Counted from the first letter of the stretch, positions 33,769 through 42,569 are shown. The stretch is 60,329 nucleotides of DNA from Candidatus Omnitrophota bacterium (GCA_003598175.1 QZKN01000066.1:1-60329); one strand, 5' to 3'. The notes: generated by a model not told the origin, from the letters alone. Numbers and translations are program-made.

Positions 33769-34440
33769 ATGAGGCGTGGATTTACCTTGATTGAACTTTT
33801 AATCGTAGTTTCCATCATTTCCATCCTTTCAGTGATTATGATTCCCAACATGACCAACATGTGGGTGCGCGCGAAAGTCGGTCGAGCGCAACACGACTTG
33901 CGGACGCTGGCCTCGGCATTGGAAATTTATTGTATGGATCATGGGAATTACCCTTATGTGCAAGATAAAGGGGGAGTGGAATGGCAAATGCCGGCGGGTT
34001 TTCCACCCAACCATGACCGAGGACCAGCAGGACTGACGACGCCGACGGCTTATCTCAATTCCGCCTTGCGCGATCCGTTTTTGCTGGATCGTGAGGGATT
34101 CAATAACGAAGGGAATCCGTTGCTTTATTACGAACGTTGCGGTTTCGGATTTGATTTTACGGGCGCATTCCTGCCGATCAAACCGGTGCGGGTGCCGGTC
34201 GACGCTTTTGGAACATTAAACGGAACCGCGCCGGATTACAACGAAGCGGATTGTTCGCTGGTTCCGGCCCGTTATGTGGTATATAGCGTCGGACCGAACA
34301 TGAACCATCGCGTGCTCAATCCCGATGGCAGCATCCTGGTTCGATCCCGTTTCAGCGTTCTCAATCGTTACGACCCCAGCAACGGGATCATCAGCCAAGG
34401 CAACGTTTTGCGTTTTCCCGGCGGCCTTACATTTCCGTAA
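33769..34440 (+). CDS. GspG-like type II secretion pseudopilin
   Basis: A 223-residue pseudopilin. The N terminus MRRGFTLIELLIVVSIISIL is a class III (prepilin) signal: a short basic leader, the cut before Phe, Glu at mature position 5, and a long hydrophobic helix. After it comes a helix with RAKVGRAQHDLRTLASALEI and the segment YCMDHGNYPY, then a Thr/Pro-rich LTTPTAYLNSALRDPFL. The C-terminal half is beta-rich with an SNGIISQGNVLRF segment found in two other pseudopilins here. In planctomycete-like genomes such genes are often scattered singly and are thought to be pseudopilins of a type II-like secretion or pilus system. ATG 33769 fits the leader length; the earlier in-frame ATG adds 14 residues. 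Confidence 0.88.
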   Translation: MRRGFTLIELLIVVSIISILSVIMIPNMTNMWVRAKVGRAQHDLRTLASALEIYCMDHGNYPYVQDKGGVEWQMPAGFPPNHDRGPAGLTTPTAYLNSALRDPFLLDREGFNNEGNPLLYYERCGFGFDFTGAFLPIKPVRVPVDAFGTLNGTAPDYNEADCSLVPARYVVYSVGPNMNHRVLNPDGSILVRSRFSVLNRYDPSNGIISQGNVLRFPGGLTFP

Positions 34441-34482
34441 AACATAGCACAAGAATTGGTTCTCGCTATTCGCCTGCATTGT

Positions 34483-35742
34483 TCATGCAAGCGAGACGCT
34501 TGCTTTACCCAAACTTTGTACTGCTTCAAACGCGGCGAGGATGTTCTCCGGAGGGACGTCCGGCAGGATGTTATGTTCCGTACAAAAGACGAATCCGCCG
34601 CCGGGCGCGAGGATATCCACTCGCTGTTTCACATGGTCCCGCACGTCCGCAGGGGACCCACGGTTGATCACCGTGCGCGTGTCGCATCCGCCGCCCCAAA
34701 ACGTAATGTCCGCGCCGAATTCTGTTTTTAAACGTTGCGGCTCCATATTGCGGCACGACGACTGCACCGGATTGATGATTTCCAGGCCGATCTCGATCAG
34801 GTCGGGTAGATAATCGTAAATCGAACCGCAGGAATGCAGGAATGTGTGCATTTGGCTGTGTTGTTTGACGTATTTATAAAGCTGCGCATGGCGTGGTTTG
34901 AATAGTTGACGGTACGTGGTTGGCGACATGAACGGTCCGCCGTTCATCCCCAAATCGTCGCCGAAACGGATGATGTCGGCAACGTCGCCGACCGCCTTGC
35001 ATACATTTGCCAGTGTGGATAAATGAATTTCCAGCAAGGCGTCGAGCAGGGCTTCGACCTTTGTCGGCTGCGTCACGAGATCCATTAAAAAGTTATCGAG
35101 TCGGCGTAAAAAGGTACCCCACTCGAAAAGATTGCAGCCGCAAACGATCATCAAGGCGCGATCGGAGTTTTGGCGCAGCGACAATGCGTTTTCCCGCAAT
35201 CGATCCCAAAAATCAGGCTCTCCCGCGCGATCCCACGGGCTGTGCGCCAATGCGGCCCAATGCACTTTGGCCATGGCATCGGGTAGATTCCGAAAATCGT
35301 CAGGATACCCGTCGAGGTAGGGAAAACAGGTCTGATCAAAAAAGGTTGCGCCCTTCGGCATGACGGCAAGGCGTGTTCCGTTCGGTGCGAACGCCTCCCA
35401 TTGACCGTCCGCCTGTGGTTTTGGACGAAACCAGGTTGGATATTCCGCCAGACTTCCATCTGCCAGGCTTGTTTCATACCAATCATCTTTGCGTATATTA
35501 AAGGTTCTACCAATATCGAGAACATCCACACCAAAACGATCCAATATCCATTCTTCCGGCTCCGCCAGTTGTTGCACGACGTCATAGATGCGCGTATGGC
35601 CATGAAGAATACCCGCGTACTTTTTCAAATTATTATACGCGATGGCGGAGATGCCCGAACTGGGAGTGGAGCCGAGATCGATGGGGACGCGATCCGGCTC
35701 TTCATGGGCAATGGATTTCAGGATTCGTTCACGGGCGTTCAT
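34483..35742 (-). CDS. Uroporphyrinogen decarboxylase (URO-D) family protein
   Basis: A 419-residue protein of the URO-D superfamily. It has the N-terminal NARERILKSIAHEEPDRVPIDLG, the barrel segments FLRRLDNFLMDLVTQP and DDLGMNGGPFMSP, then HSCGSIYDYLPDLIEIGLEI and NPVQSS, FGADITFWGGGCDTRTVIN, and PGGGFVFCTEHNILPDVPPE, which includes a Cys near the typical metal-binding position. Members outside heme synthesis are often methyltransferases that use corrinoid proteins or other methyl donors, so it may work in one-carbon transfer with relatives such as the MttB-type protein elsewhere in the window. The last eight residues and the stop are encoded inside a hairpin repeat (see the repeat at 34487). 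Confidence 0.82.
   Translation of the reverse strand: MNARERILKSIAHEEPDRVPIDLGSTPSSGISAIAYNNLKKYAGILHGHTRIYDVVQQLAEPEEWILDRFGVDVLDIGRTFNIRKDDWYETSLADGSLAEYPTWFRPKPQADGQWEAFAPNGTRLAVMPKGATFFDQTCFPYLDGYPDDFRNLPDAMAKVHWAALAHSPWDRAGEPDFWDRLRENALSLRQNSDRALMIVCGCNLFEWGTFLRRLDNFLMDLVTQPTKVEALLDALLEIHLSTLANVCKAVGDVADIIRFGDDLGMNGGPFMSPTTYRQLFKPRHAQLYKYVKQHSQMHTFLHSCGSIYDYLPDLIEIGLEIINPVQSSCRNMEPQRLKTEFGADITFWGGGCDTRTVINRGSPADVRDHVKQRVDILAPGGGFVFCTEHNILPDVPPENILAAFEAVQSLGKASVSLA
34487..34503. repeat. Hairpin repeat, GCAAGCG-AGA-CGCTTGC type, inside the end of a gene
   Basis: A perfect 7-bp stem with a 3-base loop, followed by TTTACCC. On the minus strand it encodes the last residues (LGKASVSLA then stop) of the URO-D family gene. 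Confidence 0.85.
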
Positions 35743-35839
35743 GTCATGCGCTCCTTTTCTCAGTGAAATGATGGTAATATTACTCTCGCATAATTTTTAT
35801 TTGACATATAGCCGCATAACAAGGAGAACAAGAAACTCT
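35743..35839. promoter_or_regulatory. Divergent promoter region
   Basis: Between the start of the URO-D gene (35742) and the GTG of the L,D-transpeptidase-like gene. TTTGACATATAG on the plus strand near 35800 resembles a -35 sequence, but I see no clear -10. An AAGGAG at 35821-35826 is 13 bases before the GTG. Confidence 0.35.
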
Positions 35840-36553
35840 GTGAGCGAACCATCTTCCACCAAATTATTATCGCAATGCCTGGCGGTTGCGAAACAGTGTA
35901 TCGTGACGACGGTTTCCGATTGGATGGGGATCAAAGGCGTGTTGCAGCTGTATGAACGAGACCATGCGGAACAGCAGTGGCGCGGTATCAAACCCGCAGT
36001 CGATATCGTTGTCGGGCGAAACGGGATGGGATGGGGAAGAGGATTGCAGCCGTTTCGGGAGAATCAAAAACCGCTTAAAAAAGAAGGCGACGGCAAATCC
36101 CCCGCTGGAATTTTTCGGTTAAGCCAGGTTTTCGGATATCTGTCTTCCGATCGTGTGCAGGATTTAAAAATGCCCTACATTCCTATTACCGACGAATGGA
36201 TTTGCGTCGACGATCCCCACTCGAAGCACTACAACCAAATCATCCGGCAAAATCACGTGGGTGAAAAAGACTGGCAATCGGCGGAATGGATGGCGCAGGT
36301 GGGGAATCCCTACCGTTGGGGAATTGTGGTCGATCACAATAGGGAGCCGATCACACCCGGCTGCGGCTCCTGTATTTTTCTACATATTTGGGATGGGCCG
36401 CAGGTCGGCACTTCCGGCTGCACGGCGATGAAGGATGAGGATATGGAACAGTTGGTTTATTGGCTGGATGCCGGTAAAAATCCATTGCTGGTTCAACTGC
36501 CGATTGATGAATACCGGCGACTGCGCGGGGAATGGAATTTGCCTTTGAAATAA
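35840..36553 (+). CDS. L,D-transpeptidase (YkuD) family-like protein
   Basis: A 237-residue protein of the YkuD/ErfK-like type (similar to COG3786). The catalytic block reads LHIWDGPQVGTSGCTAM, with His182 and Cys194; YkuD enzymes use a SHGCxR-like motif, and here the motif is TSGCTAM, as in the COG3786 branch. The N-terminal half has VVGRNGMGWGRGL and GDGKSPAGIFRLSQVFGYL, typical of this branch. Such enzymes cross-link peptidoglycan by 3-3 linkages or bind lipoproteins. No signal peptide is apparent, which is unusual for this activity; a start further upstream in the same frame would be needed to give one. GTG 35840 is used because no ATG suits it; AAGGAG lies 13 bases upstream. Confidence 0.7.
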   Translation: MSEPSSTKLLSQCLAVAKQCIVTTVSDWMGIKGVLQLYERDHAEQQWRGIKPAVDIVVGRNGMGWGRGLQPFRENQKPLKKEGDGKSPAGIFRLSQVFGYLSSDRVQDLKMPYIPITDEWICVDDPHSKHYNQIIRQNHVGEKDWQSAEWMAQVGNPYRWGIVVDHNREPITPGCGSCIFLHIWDGPQVGTSGCTAMKDEDMEQLVYWLDAGKNPLLVQLPIDEYRRLRGEWNLPLK

Positions 36554-36630
36554 AAAAATACTGTTTTCGCGATTGTTTTTATGGTATAGTATGATTTTAA
36601 TTCGGATCATGTCGTCAGAGGAAACTAAAT

Positions 36631-36693
36631 GTGGGTAGAGCAGGCGGGGACGCCTGCATTGGTCACGCAAGCGAGGACGCTTGCTCTACCCAC
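36631..36693. repeat. Compound hairpin element with nested stems
   Basis: GTGGGTAGA (36631-36639) pairs with TCTACCCAC (36685-36693). Inside lie GCAGGCG-GGGA-CGCCTGC (36640-36657) and GCAAGCG-AGGA-CGCTTGC (36667-36684). The whole can fold into an outer stem with two arms. It ends 30 bases before the start of a pseudopilin gene. Confidence 0.85.
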
Positions 36694-36723
36694 CGTATGT
36701 TTCCGATAACAGGAGCATCAATC

Positions 36724-37305
36724 ATGCGAAGACAAATGAGGTTGAATGCATTCACGTTGATCGAACTGCTTATTGTGGTCGCCATCATCGGGATTCTGGC
36801 GGCCATTGCGGTTCCGAATTTTCTCCAGGCGCAAATCCGGGCAAAATTGAGCCGCGTGGCAGCGGATTTCAATGCGCTACGAAACGGCATTGAGGCTTAT
36901 TTTATCGACCACAACGGTTATCCGCCGTGGACGGTGAACGCAGACGGCGTGCAAGGGCTGCATCCCCTCGAATTACGCTATATCCGCCTGACCACGCCGG
37001 TCGCATATATCTCTACGCTGGCGCGAGATCCGTTTGCGTCCTTCATGAACGAATCGGACTGGCAAACGTATGGCTACACGTATGATTACGTCACCGATGA
37101 GGGCAATGGGAACGGGCGAACGTGGGGGCATCGCTGGCAAATCAACAGTTGGGGACCAGACCAGATCAATTCCTGGTTGAATCTTTACCCTGGCGACTTT
37201 TACCATATCTCAAACGGCCTGATCAGCCACGGCGACCTGGGCATCTTCGGCCCCAAAAGCGACCGCCCGACGAATCTGTATAGGCCGCCTTTGCCTCATT
37301 TTTGA
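36724..37305 (+). CDS. GspG-like pseudopilin
   Basis: A 193-residue pseudopilin. The signal reads MRRQMRLNAFTLIELL: a basic leader, cut before Phe, Glu at mature position 5, then IVVAIIGILAAIAVPNFL. RAKLSRVAADFNALRNGIEA and YFIDHNGYPPW follow, with LTTPVAYISTLARDPF, the GPDQINSWL segment and SNGLISHGDLGIFG at the C terminus. Sequence layout is close to the pseudopilin at 57440. AGGAG lies 8 bases before ATG 36724, which fits the leader; the upstream in-frame ATG falls in the repeat. It would be processed by a prepilin peptidase. No other type II secretion genes are in the window. Confidence 0.88.
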   Translation: MRRQMRLNAFTLIELLIVVAIIGILAAIAVPNFLQAQIRAKLSRVAADFNALRNGIEAYFIDHNGYPPWTVNADGVQGLHPLELRYIRLTTPVAYISTLARDPFASFMNESDWQTYGYTYDYVTDEGNGNGRTWGHRWQINSWGPDQINSWLNLYPGDFYHISNGLISHGDLGIFGPKSDRPTNLYRPPLPHF

Positions 37306-37418
37306 TTGTGGCTTTGAACATGGCGGAGTGCGGAGTACCTGGGTACATTTATCGTACAAGCGGGACGCTGGCTCTACCTACGGTTTCTGTATTGACAGCG
37401 ATTCTTTGCAAAGTCAGT

Positions 37419-39854
37419 TCAATCGATGAATGCGGGAATGATAGGAATGGCCGATTGGCTTTCATCCTCAACCGGGAATTCATTTTTTTTACCGCTCTGG
37501 GAATCGCTGTGTGTAATATTCCGCCAGAATGTATTGAAAATCCGCTCTTCGGTGAAACGTTTTTCGACATGGAGTCTCGCCTGTTGCGACATGCGTTTTC
37601 GCAGTTCTTCATCCTCCAATAATTTTCCCACAGCCTGAATGAATCCTTTTTCACTTTTTGCCGTAAAACCGGTTACTCCCGGCTGGATTAATTCTTGCGG
37701 TCCGCCTTCGTTCATCACGACGCAGGGCAGACCGGAGGCTTGCGCTTCGATGACAACATTGCCGAATGTATCCAGCAAACCGGGAAATACGAAAATATCG
37801 GAGGAAGCATACGCTTTCGCCAAATCCTCGCCGAATTTTGCGCCAGTCATCATGAAGCGGTCCCATTTCGACGTTTTCATGCGCATGGTTTCGAAATTCG
37901 GTCCATCGCCGACAATGTAAAAAATAAAATTATCGTATTGTTGAAACAGCGCCTGATAGGTTTGGATCAACAAATTAAGATTCTTGTCTTTTGAAATACG
38001 TCCCACGAACAGCAATTTGACCGGCTGAGGCGCTCCCCAATACGATTCACAACGTTTGGACGGTGAAAAGAATTCCGGATCGATCCATCGCTCCAACAAA
38101 CGCGTCTGTTCCACGGAAATACCCAGATTAAAAATATCATGCAAATACCAGCGCGAAGGAGCGAAAACGCTGTCGACATGTTGGTAAAACAGTTTCGTCA
38201 ACATCGAAGCCAATTGGCCGAAGATCGGATCATCGGAAATTTGCAGGGCAATGCGCGGCAAATCCGTATGATAAATTCCGTGAACGGGAATATGCATCAA
38301 TTTCCCCAAAATCAGCCCAAGTAAGCCGAGAGGGCCGGGAGTGCTGACGACAATGCTGTCAAATTCCTCATCTTCTACATACTTCATTACTTTTAGGATC
38401 GAGGGCAAACCAAGCGATAATTGTTCATAACCAGGAATGGGAAACGTATGAACCGGCGAGAAATTGACCAGATGTTCCTGAGCGTCGATCATCTCGGAGG
38501 TGGAAATTATCATCGTTAGATGTTTGCCTCGTTGTTTCGCCGCTTGCAGGAATTTACAGCACGTTTTCGATACACCGTCCATGTTCAGGTACGAATCCGT
38601 GAACCAGGCGACTTTCGGTTCGTGTTTGATTCCCAACCAATGCTCAGCAGCAAAAATCAAGTCTTTTTCGTCGTGCAGATTTTTTGTGGACATGAAATAC
38701 GACGCCAGCAGTGCCGGCGCGAAAACGAGAAAATAAGGAAGAGACTTTGGTTTACGACAGATTTGCATAATCATTTCGTCCAATACATCCGACGTAAAAT
38801 GAAACACGTTGCGGTTGTATTCTTCGCGATTGATAAATCCTTCCTGAAAGAGCGATTTGAGCGCCTTGTTGTTGGAGAGCACTTCACGAATTTCATCGTA
38901 AAGATGGATCCCGGTTCCTTTGGGTTTGCGGAAATACGAGAATAATTTTTTCCATGTTTTCCGAAACCGTTTTGTGGATTTTTCCTTTTTGAATCCCCGG
39001 TGTTGGAAAATATGCCCCAGGACGGTCAGGATTTCCTGGGATTCGGAACTGATTTTGCTGCGATAGTATTGGTACGCAATGCTGTTTATTTGGTGAGAAA
39101 GCGTCAGGCAGCCGTCGGTATCGCCGCATGCGTGGGTTTTCCCCTGGCGAATGGCTTCCAATACGCCTTCCTTCGTGCGGGTGGTTGCTTCCACTTCCGT
39201 ATAGCAGGTTCCGAGGAAAAGACCGCTGTGATCATCGCTGCCCGCGGTTACGAATTTGATCAACGGTCGTTCCCCGACAGGATCGATGCCATGTTTTTTT
39301 GCCAGTTGGTCGAGAATTGTGGGATTCAAAGCGGCCAGAACCATTTGCACGGCTTGATTCATCCTTCGCAAGCGCGTGCCGTTCAGAATTTCGAAGCGCT
39401 TGAAAAGAAGAATGCATTTTTCAAAGTGATCCCAGGTCAGACGTCCATTGACTTTATGAAGCGGATGGGCGCAAAAATGAACGATGTCTTGTTTATTTAG
39501 ATACTTGACGAGATCAAATATATTTTCACGAATTTGTTGAATTTCCTCGAATTGGTCTCGTGTAATCCCCAGACAAACGACGTGAATCTTCACGCCGTCG
39601 GGAAAATAGGTGGTGATTTCGTTGCCGATAATCACATTATCATGATGCGCTATTCTATCCACGCCGTCAATGGTATTGTGATCGGTAATGGTAACGAAAT
39701 CCATGCCGCGCTGCATGGCTGTTTCCCGCACTTGTTCGGGCGGTGTGAAGCTTTCCGGGCAACCAATACGCTGCATGAGCCAAAGCGAAGGCCGGTTGGA
39801 GGCGTGAGAATGGCAATGCAGATCAATCCGGACGACGGATGTATTCTGAAACAT
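37419..39854 (-). CDS. PHP phosphoesterase / GT4 glycosyltransferase fusion
   Basis: An 811-residue two-domain protein. The N-terminal PHP domain (about 1-260) carries metal-binding motifs DLHCHSHAS, ITDHNTIDG, GNEIT, HFCAHPLHKVNG and GSDDHSG. A basic, helical connector (about 290-400) follows. The C-terminal half (about 415-780) is a GT-B glycosyltransferase of family GT4: AWFTDSYLNMDGVSKTC, the LLFVGRISKDKNLNLLI opening of the nucleotide-sugar domain, IVGDGPNFETM, and the FPGLLDTFGNVVIEAQASG block with an E-x7-E pattern, plus NEGGPQEL. PHP-GT4 fusions are known in several bacterial groups; they probably modify an exported polysaccharide or lipid, with the PHP part acting on a phosphorylated intermediate. 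No neighbour narrows the role. Confidence 0.85.
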   Translation of the reverse strand: MFQNTSVVRIDLHCHSHASNRPSLWLMQRIGCPESFTPPEQVRETAMQRGMDFVTITDHNTIDGVDRIAHHDNVIIGNEITTYFPDGVKIHVVCLGITRDQFEEIQQIRENIFDLVKYLNKQDIVHFCAHPLHKVNGRLTWDHFEKCILLFKRFEILNGTRLRRMNQAVQMVLAALNPTILDQLAKKHGIDPVGERPLIKFVTAGSDDHSGLFLGTCYTEVEATTRTKEGVLEAIRQGKTHACGDTDGCLTLSHQINSIAYQYYRSKISSESQEILTVLGHIFQHRGFKKEKSTKRFRKTWKKLFSYFRKPKGTGIHLYDEIREVLSNNKALKSLFQEGFINREEYNRNVFHFTSDVLDEMIMQICRKPKSLPYFLVFAPALLASYFMSTKNLHDEKDLIFAAEHWLGIKHEPKVAWFTDSYLNMDGVSKTCCKFLQAAKQRGKHLTMIISTSEMIDAQEHLVNFSPVHTFPIPGYEQLSLGLPSILKVMKYVEDEEFDSIVVSTPGPLGLLGLILGKLMHIPVHGIYHTDLPRIALQISDDPIFGQLASMLTKLFYQHVDSVFAPSRWYLHDIFNLGISVEQTRLLERWIDPEFFSPSKRCESYWGAPQPVKLLFVGRISKDKNLNLLIQTYQALFQQYDNFIFYIVGDGPNFETMRMKTSKWDRFMMTGAKFGEDLAKAYASSDIFVFPGLLDTFGNVVIEAQASGLPCVVMNEGGPQELIQPGVTGFTAKSEKGFIQAVGKLLEDEELRKRMSQQARLHVEKRFTEERIFNTFWRNITHSDSQSGKKNEFPVEDESQSAIPIIPAFID

Positions 39855-39990
39855 TCGTAATTACCTCATATCATTCAAATTATCTTCCGAATAATTTCTG
39901 TATAGGTAATTTTAAATTTTAATTGTTAGGAAAGAGGTAGGATCCCGTTAAATGATCATTTAAAAAATACAGGGAATAATAAAAGAAAAA

Positions 39991-40356
39991 TCAACTTTTC
40001 TCTGCTGTCTCCATTGTTTGATCGGCTTCGTCTGTTTCCGATTCGTCATCATCAGCCATTGTGTCCGATGTCGATTGCCCCCGATTGAAGGATTTGCCGA
40101 TCCATAAGGCAAACGGTTTGCCTGTTTCGATCAATCCGGCGATTACGATACTGCCTTTGGGATGTTCGTTCCAATCCGCCGTAGTCCGATACAACGCCAA
40201 ATCACCGGTTTTTTTGATGACGCCTTCCTCCACCGCCAGTCGAATGGGAATGTCGGAAACCGGATCGAGATCGAACGGCTCCAACGGAGGAATTTCCTGC
40301 CCGAAGGTGTAGGAAATCCATTTTCTTTTGGGAGGTTTGTGTTTTATTTCCGTCAT
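39991..40356 (-). CDS. Small hypothetical protein coupled to the DUF4954-like gene
   Basis: A 121-residue protein with no family that I recognise. The first 90 residues have a beta-like pattern (KRKWISYTFGQEIPPLEPF, then TGDLALYRTTADWNEHPKG and IVIAGLIETGKPFALWIG); the last 28 are acidic and Ser/Thr-rich. No signal peptide or membrane segment is seen. Its ATG overlaps the stop of the DUF4954-like gene by four bases (ATGA), so the two are translated together and probably act together. Confidence 0.6.
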   Translation of the reverse strand: MTEIKHKPPKRKWISYTFGQEIPPLEPFDLDPVSDIPIRLAVEEGVIKKTGDLALYRTTADWNEHPKGSIVIAGLIETGKPFALWIGKSFNRGQSTSDTMADDDESETDEADQTMETAEKS

Positions 40357-42395
40357 TGTGATTTTATGACTTTAATGATGGTCTGTAACACTGTACGGGA
40401 ATCCGCATTTTCGGAAACGGGTTCCTTTTTCCATCCGATTTGTTCCATGAATTGCTCGATCCGCTGATTTTCATCGCGTAGTTCGCGAATGAAACTGTTC
40501 GTATCGACCGTTCCGCGCACCGCTTCGAAATCGCGTTTTCTAATTTCATCGTCGCCGTCGATGCCGAAACCGATTTGCGCGCCCTCGTCGAATTCCTTGA
40601 TGGCGTCGTTGATGATCATGTTGTTCAGTTTGACGCGGGTGGTTTTTCCGTCCATGATCATCTGCACGAGTTGTTCCGCAGGAAGTTGATTCATTTTCAT
40701 CCCGCATCGTTTTTCGATCAGGCCGACGCACCACGACCATTTGGATGGTTCATAATTCTCATATAGTTTTTTCAATTGATTGTTGATGTCATCGATGGAG
40801 CCATAGGTTCCCTTTTCGATTTCTTCGAGGAGGCTATCGATCGTTTGGGCGGGAACAAGCAAACCGCAGATATCCAGCCACGTTTGGCAATTTCCCGTAT
40901 TTCCGGCAGTCAGTTTTCCTGTCAGTTCTTCCAGCGACTCGTTTCCCATGCATTGCTTCAGTTGATCAAGCAGGCAGTCGCCGATGAAAATTTTCACGCC
41001 CATCTCATAATACTTGCTGCAAGTCTTCAGCAGCAGGCGCTTGATCGTGATGCCTTTGTGGGTGACGTAATCCTGCTTTTTCGATGCGTTTTCGTACAGA
41101 GTTTGCAGCGTTTCGATGCCGCGAACCATACGGCCGACGGTGTAAGGGCTGAACAGGTCAAAATGGATCCAATCGAGTTTGTTTGGATCTTTTCTGCGGT
41201 CGCGCGCCGGCCATTTGGCGCTGTCGCGACGGGTTCCGACCGTGAATAGATTCATCGCCGGCGTCAACATGCTTTTGCCGTTGACTTCGTTAATGTAGGA
41301 AAAAGGAAAATCGGACGTATCAAAATTTTCGTAATGTTTGCCGATGACCGCCGTGAACGCGCCCACGCGGCAGGGCCAGAGCAAATAGGAAAACGAGCCG
41401 GTTTTGGAACCGCGTTCGAGAACGCCTTGATGCACCGGCCCCAATTTATACATATGGTTGCTTTGGTTGGTGCCGCTGCCGGCGTTATAAAACGAAAACA
41501 GGCCGCCGATCAGAAGGGTGGATTTGTGATGCGTCACCGTATACGGGCCGGAGAAAACCGAGCAAGCTTCCCCGTGAAATCCTTCGCAATTGGCGAAGAA
41601 AGCGGAATTCTCGGCGGAATACTGCCGGCCGATTTTGACGCCCTGCCCAACGAAACATGCGGTCAGCATCGCCGCGCCATCAATTTTCGATCCCGACGCA
41701 ACGATAAAATCTTTCGCGTAAACGCCGTGACCGATATAAATCGGATCTGTCTTGCCGCTTGCCAGGGTTCCGTTTTCCAATAGGGCAGCTCCTTGAATGG
41801 TCGTATACGGCCCGACATGAATATTCTTGAGCGTGGCGCAATTTGAAATGAGGCTGTGTTCGCCGATTTTTCCTTTCGAGGAGAATTTGGTTTTGACATA
41901 GGCGGCAATGATCTCTTCCAGTTTTTTGATCATCGCGCTTTTGTGACGGTACAGAACTAAAAAATACGCAATTTGGGAAGAGAGACGGTCGAACAGAATG
42001 AGCGGCCGACCGCCGCCTTCGTTCAGGACTTCGATTGCGGTGCCGTTGCCAAACGCGGTTTCTCCCTCCACGAGTAGAGAGCCGATGCTTTCGAGAATAG
42101 CGCCGGTTTCGACGTCATAATTGGCCAGCGTGTTCACATCGGCAATATAGACGTGATCGGCGATAGTGCAATTGTGAAGATGGCTGTTATAAAGGCCGCA
42201 GGATTTTTGGATGCCGCCTGGCAGAGAGATGGTGGAGTCCATATTCCCGATTTTTACTTCTCCGCTGAAGCGGACATTAAGGACACGTTCTGGCAGAAAC
42301 GGCTCATGAACAGATACCTGTTTCCAGTTTTCGCACTGACATCCCTGATTTGTGAGTATGGATATTTCGTTATCATTCAAAGGACGAAAAGTCAT
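40353..42395 (-). CDS. DUF4954-like left-handed beta-helix protein
   Basis: A 680-residue protein resembling DUF4954. Residues 50-300 have hexapeptide-like repeats (NSHLHNCTIADHVYIADV, then GKIGEHSLISNCATLKNIHV, VYAKDFIVASGSKIDGAAML, GQGVKIGRQYSAENSAFF), as in left-handed beta-helix acyltransferases and nucleotidyltransferases. A region with FPFSYINEVNGKSMLTPAMN and RDRRKDPNKLDWIHFDLFSP marks the middle, and the C-terminal 230 residues are helical. The family, found in Bacteroidetes, spirochetes and candidate phyla, has no proven function; a sugar-nucleotide or acyl-transfer role is a guess from the fold. The small downstream gene overlaps by four bases, and the acyl-CoA synthetase gene lies 249 bases upstream. 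Confidence 0.75.
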   Translation of the reverse strand: MTFRPLNDNEISILTNQGCQCENWKQVSVHEPFLPERVLNVRFSGEVKIGNMDSTISLPGGIQKSCGLYNSHLHNCTIADHVYIADVNTLANYDVETGAILESIGSLLVEGETAFGNGTAIEVLNEGGGRPLILFDRLSSQIAYFLVLYRHKSAMIKKLEEIIAAYVKTKFSSKGKIGEHSLISNCATLKNIHVGPYTTIQGAALLENGTLASGKTDPIYIGHGVYAKDFIVASGSKIDGAAMLTACFVGQGVKIGRQYSAENSAFFANCEGFHGEACSVFSGPYTVTHHKSTLLIGGLFSFYNAGSGTNQSNHMYKLGPVHQGVLERGSKTGSFSYLLWPCRVGAFTAVIGKHYENFDTSDFPFSYINEVNGKSMLTPAMNLFTVGTRRDSAKWPARDRRKDPNKLDWIHFDLFSPYTVGRMVRGIETLQTLYENASKKQDYVTHKGITIKRLLLKTCSKYYEMGVKIFIGDCLLDQLKQCMGNESLEELTGKLTAGNTGNCQTWLDICGLLVPAQTIDSLLEEIEKGTYGSIDDINNQLKKLYENYEPSKWSWCVGLIEKRCGMKMNQLPAEQLVQMIMDGKTTRVKLNNMIINDAIKEFDEGAQIGFGIDGDDEIRKRDFEAVRGTVDTNSFIRELRDENQRIEQFMEQIGWKKEPVSENADSRTVLQTIIKVIKSQ

Positions 42396-42491
42396 AATAT
42401 GCGCCTTTCCTGAATAAAGCTGGATGTGAATATACCGAATTTTGTAAAAGATGTACGGGCAGACTCCCTAGCATTGAATTACGGTTCTTGC

Positions 42492-42569
42492 GCCCTTTCA
42501 GGGCTGGTTTTGTGCTAACCTCTCAACCAGGGCGTTGCCCTGGGCTATTATCTTGCACCCCTTTGGGGT
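42492..42569. repeat. Three small hairpins (GCCCT-TTC-AGGGC, CCAGGGC-GTT-GCCCTGG, ACCCC-TTT-GGGGT)
   Basis: Perfect stems at 42492-42504, 42527-42543 and 42557-42569, each with a 3-base loop. They lie in the 250-base spacer between the DUF4954-like and acyl-CoA synthetase genes. Repeats of this form (a row of small stems spaced by 10-25 bases) are common in planctomycete and related genomes. Confidence 0.85.

Noticed and set aside
42492..42569. The three small stems as an RNA gene or attenuator
   Set aside because: The stems are short and evenly spaced, as in a repeat; no terminator T run or leader peptide is associated.
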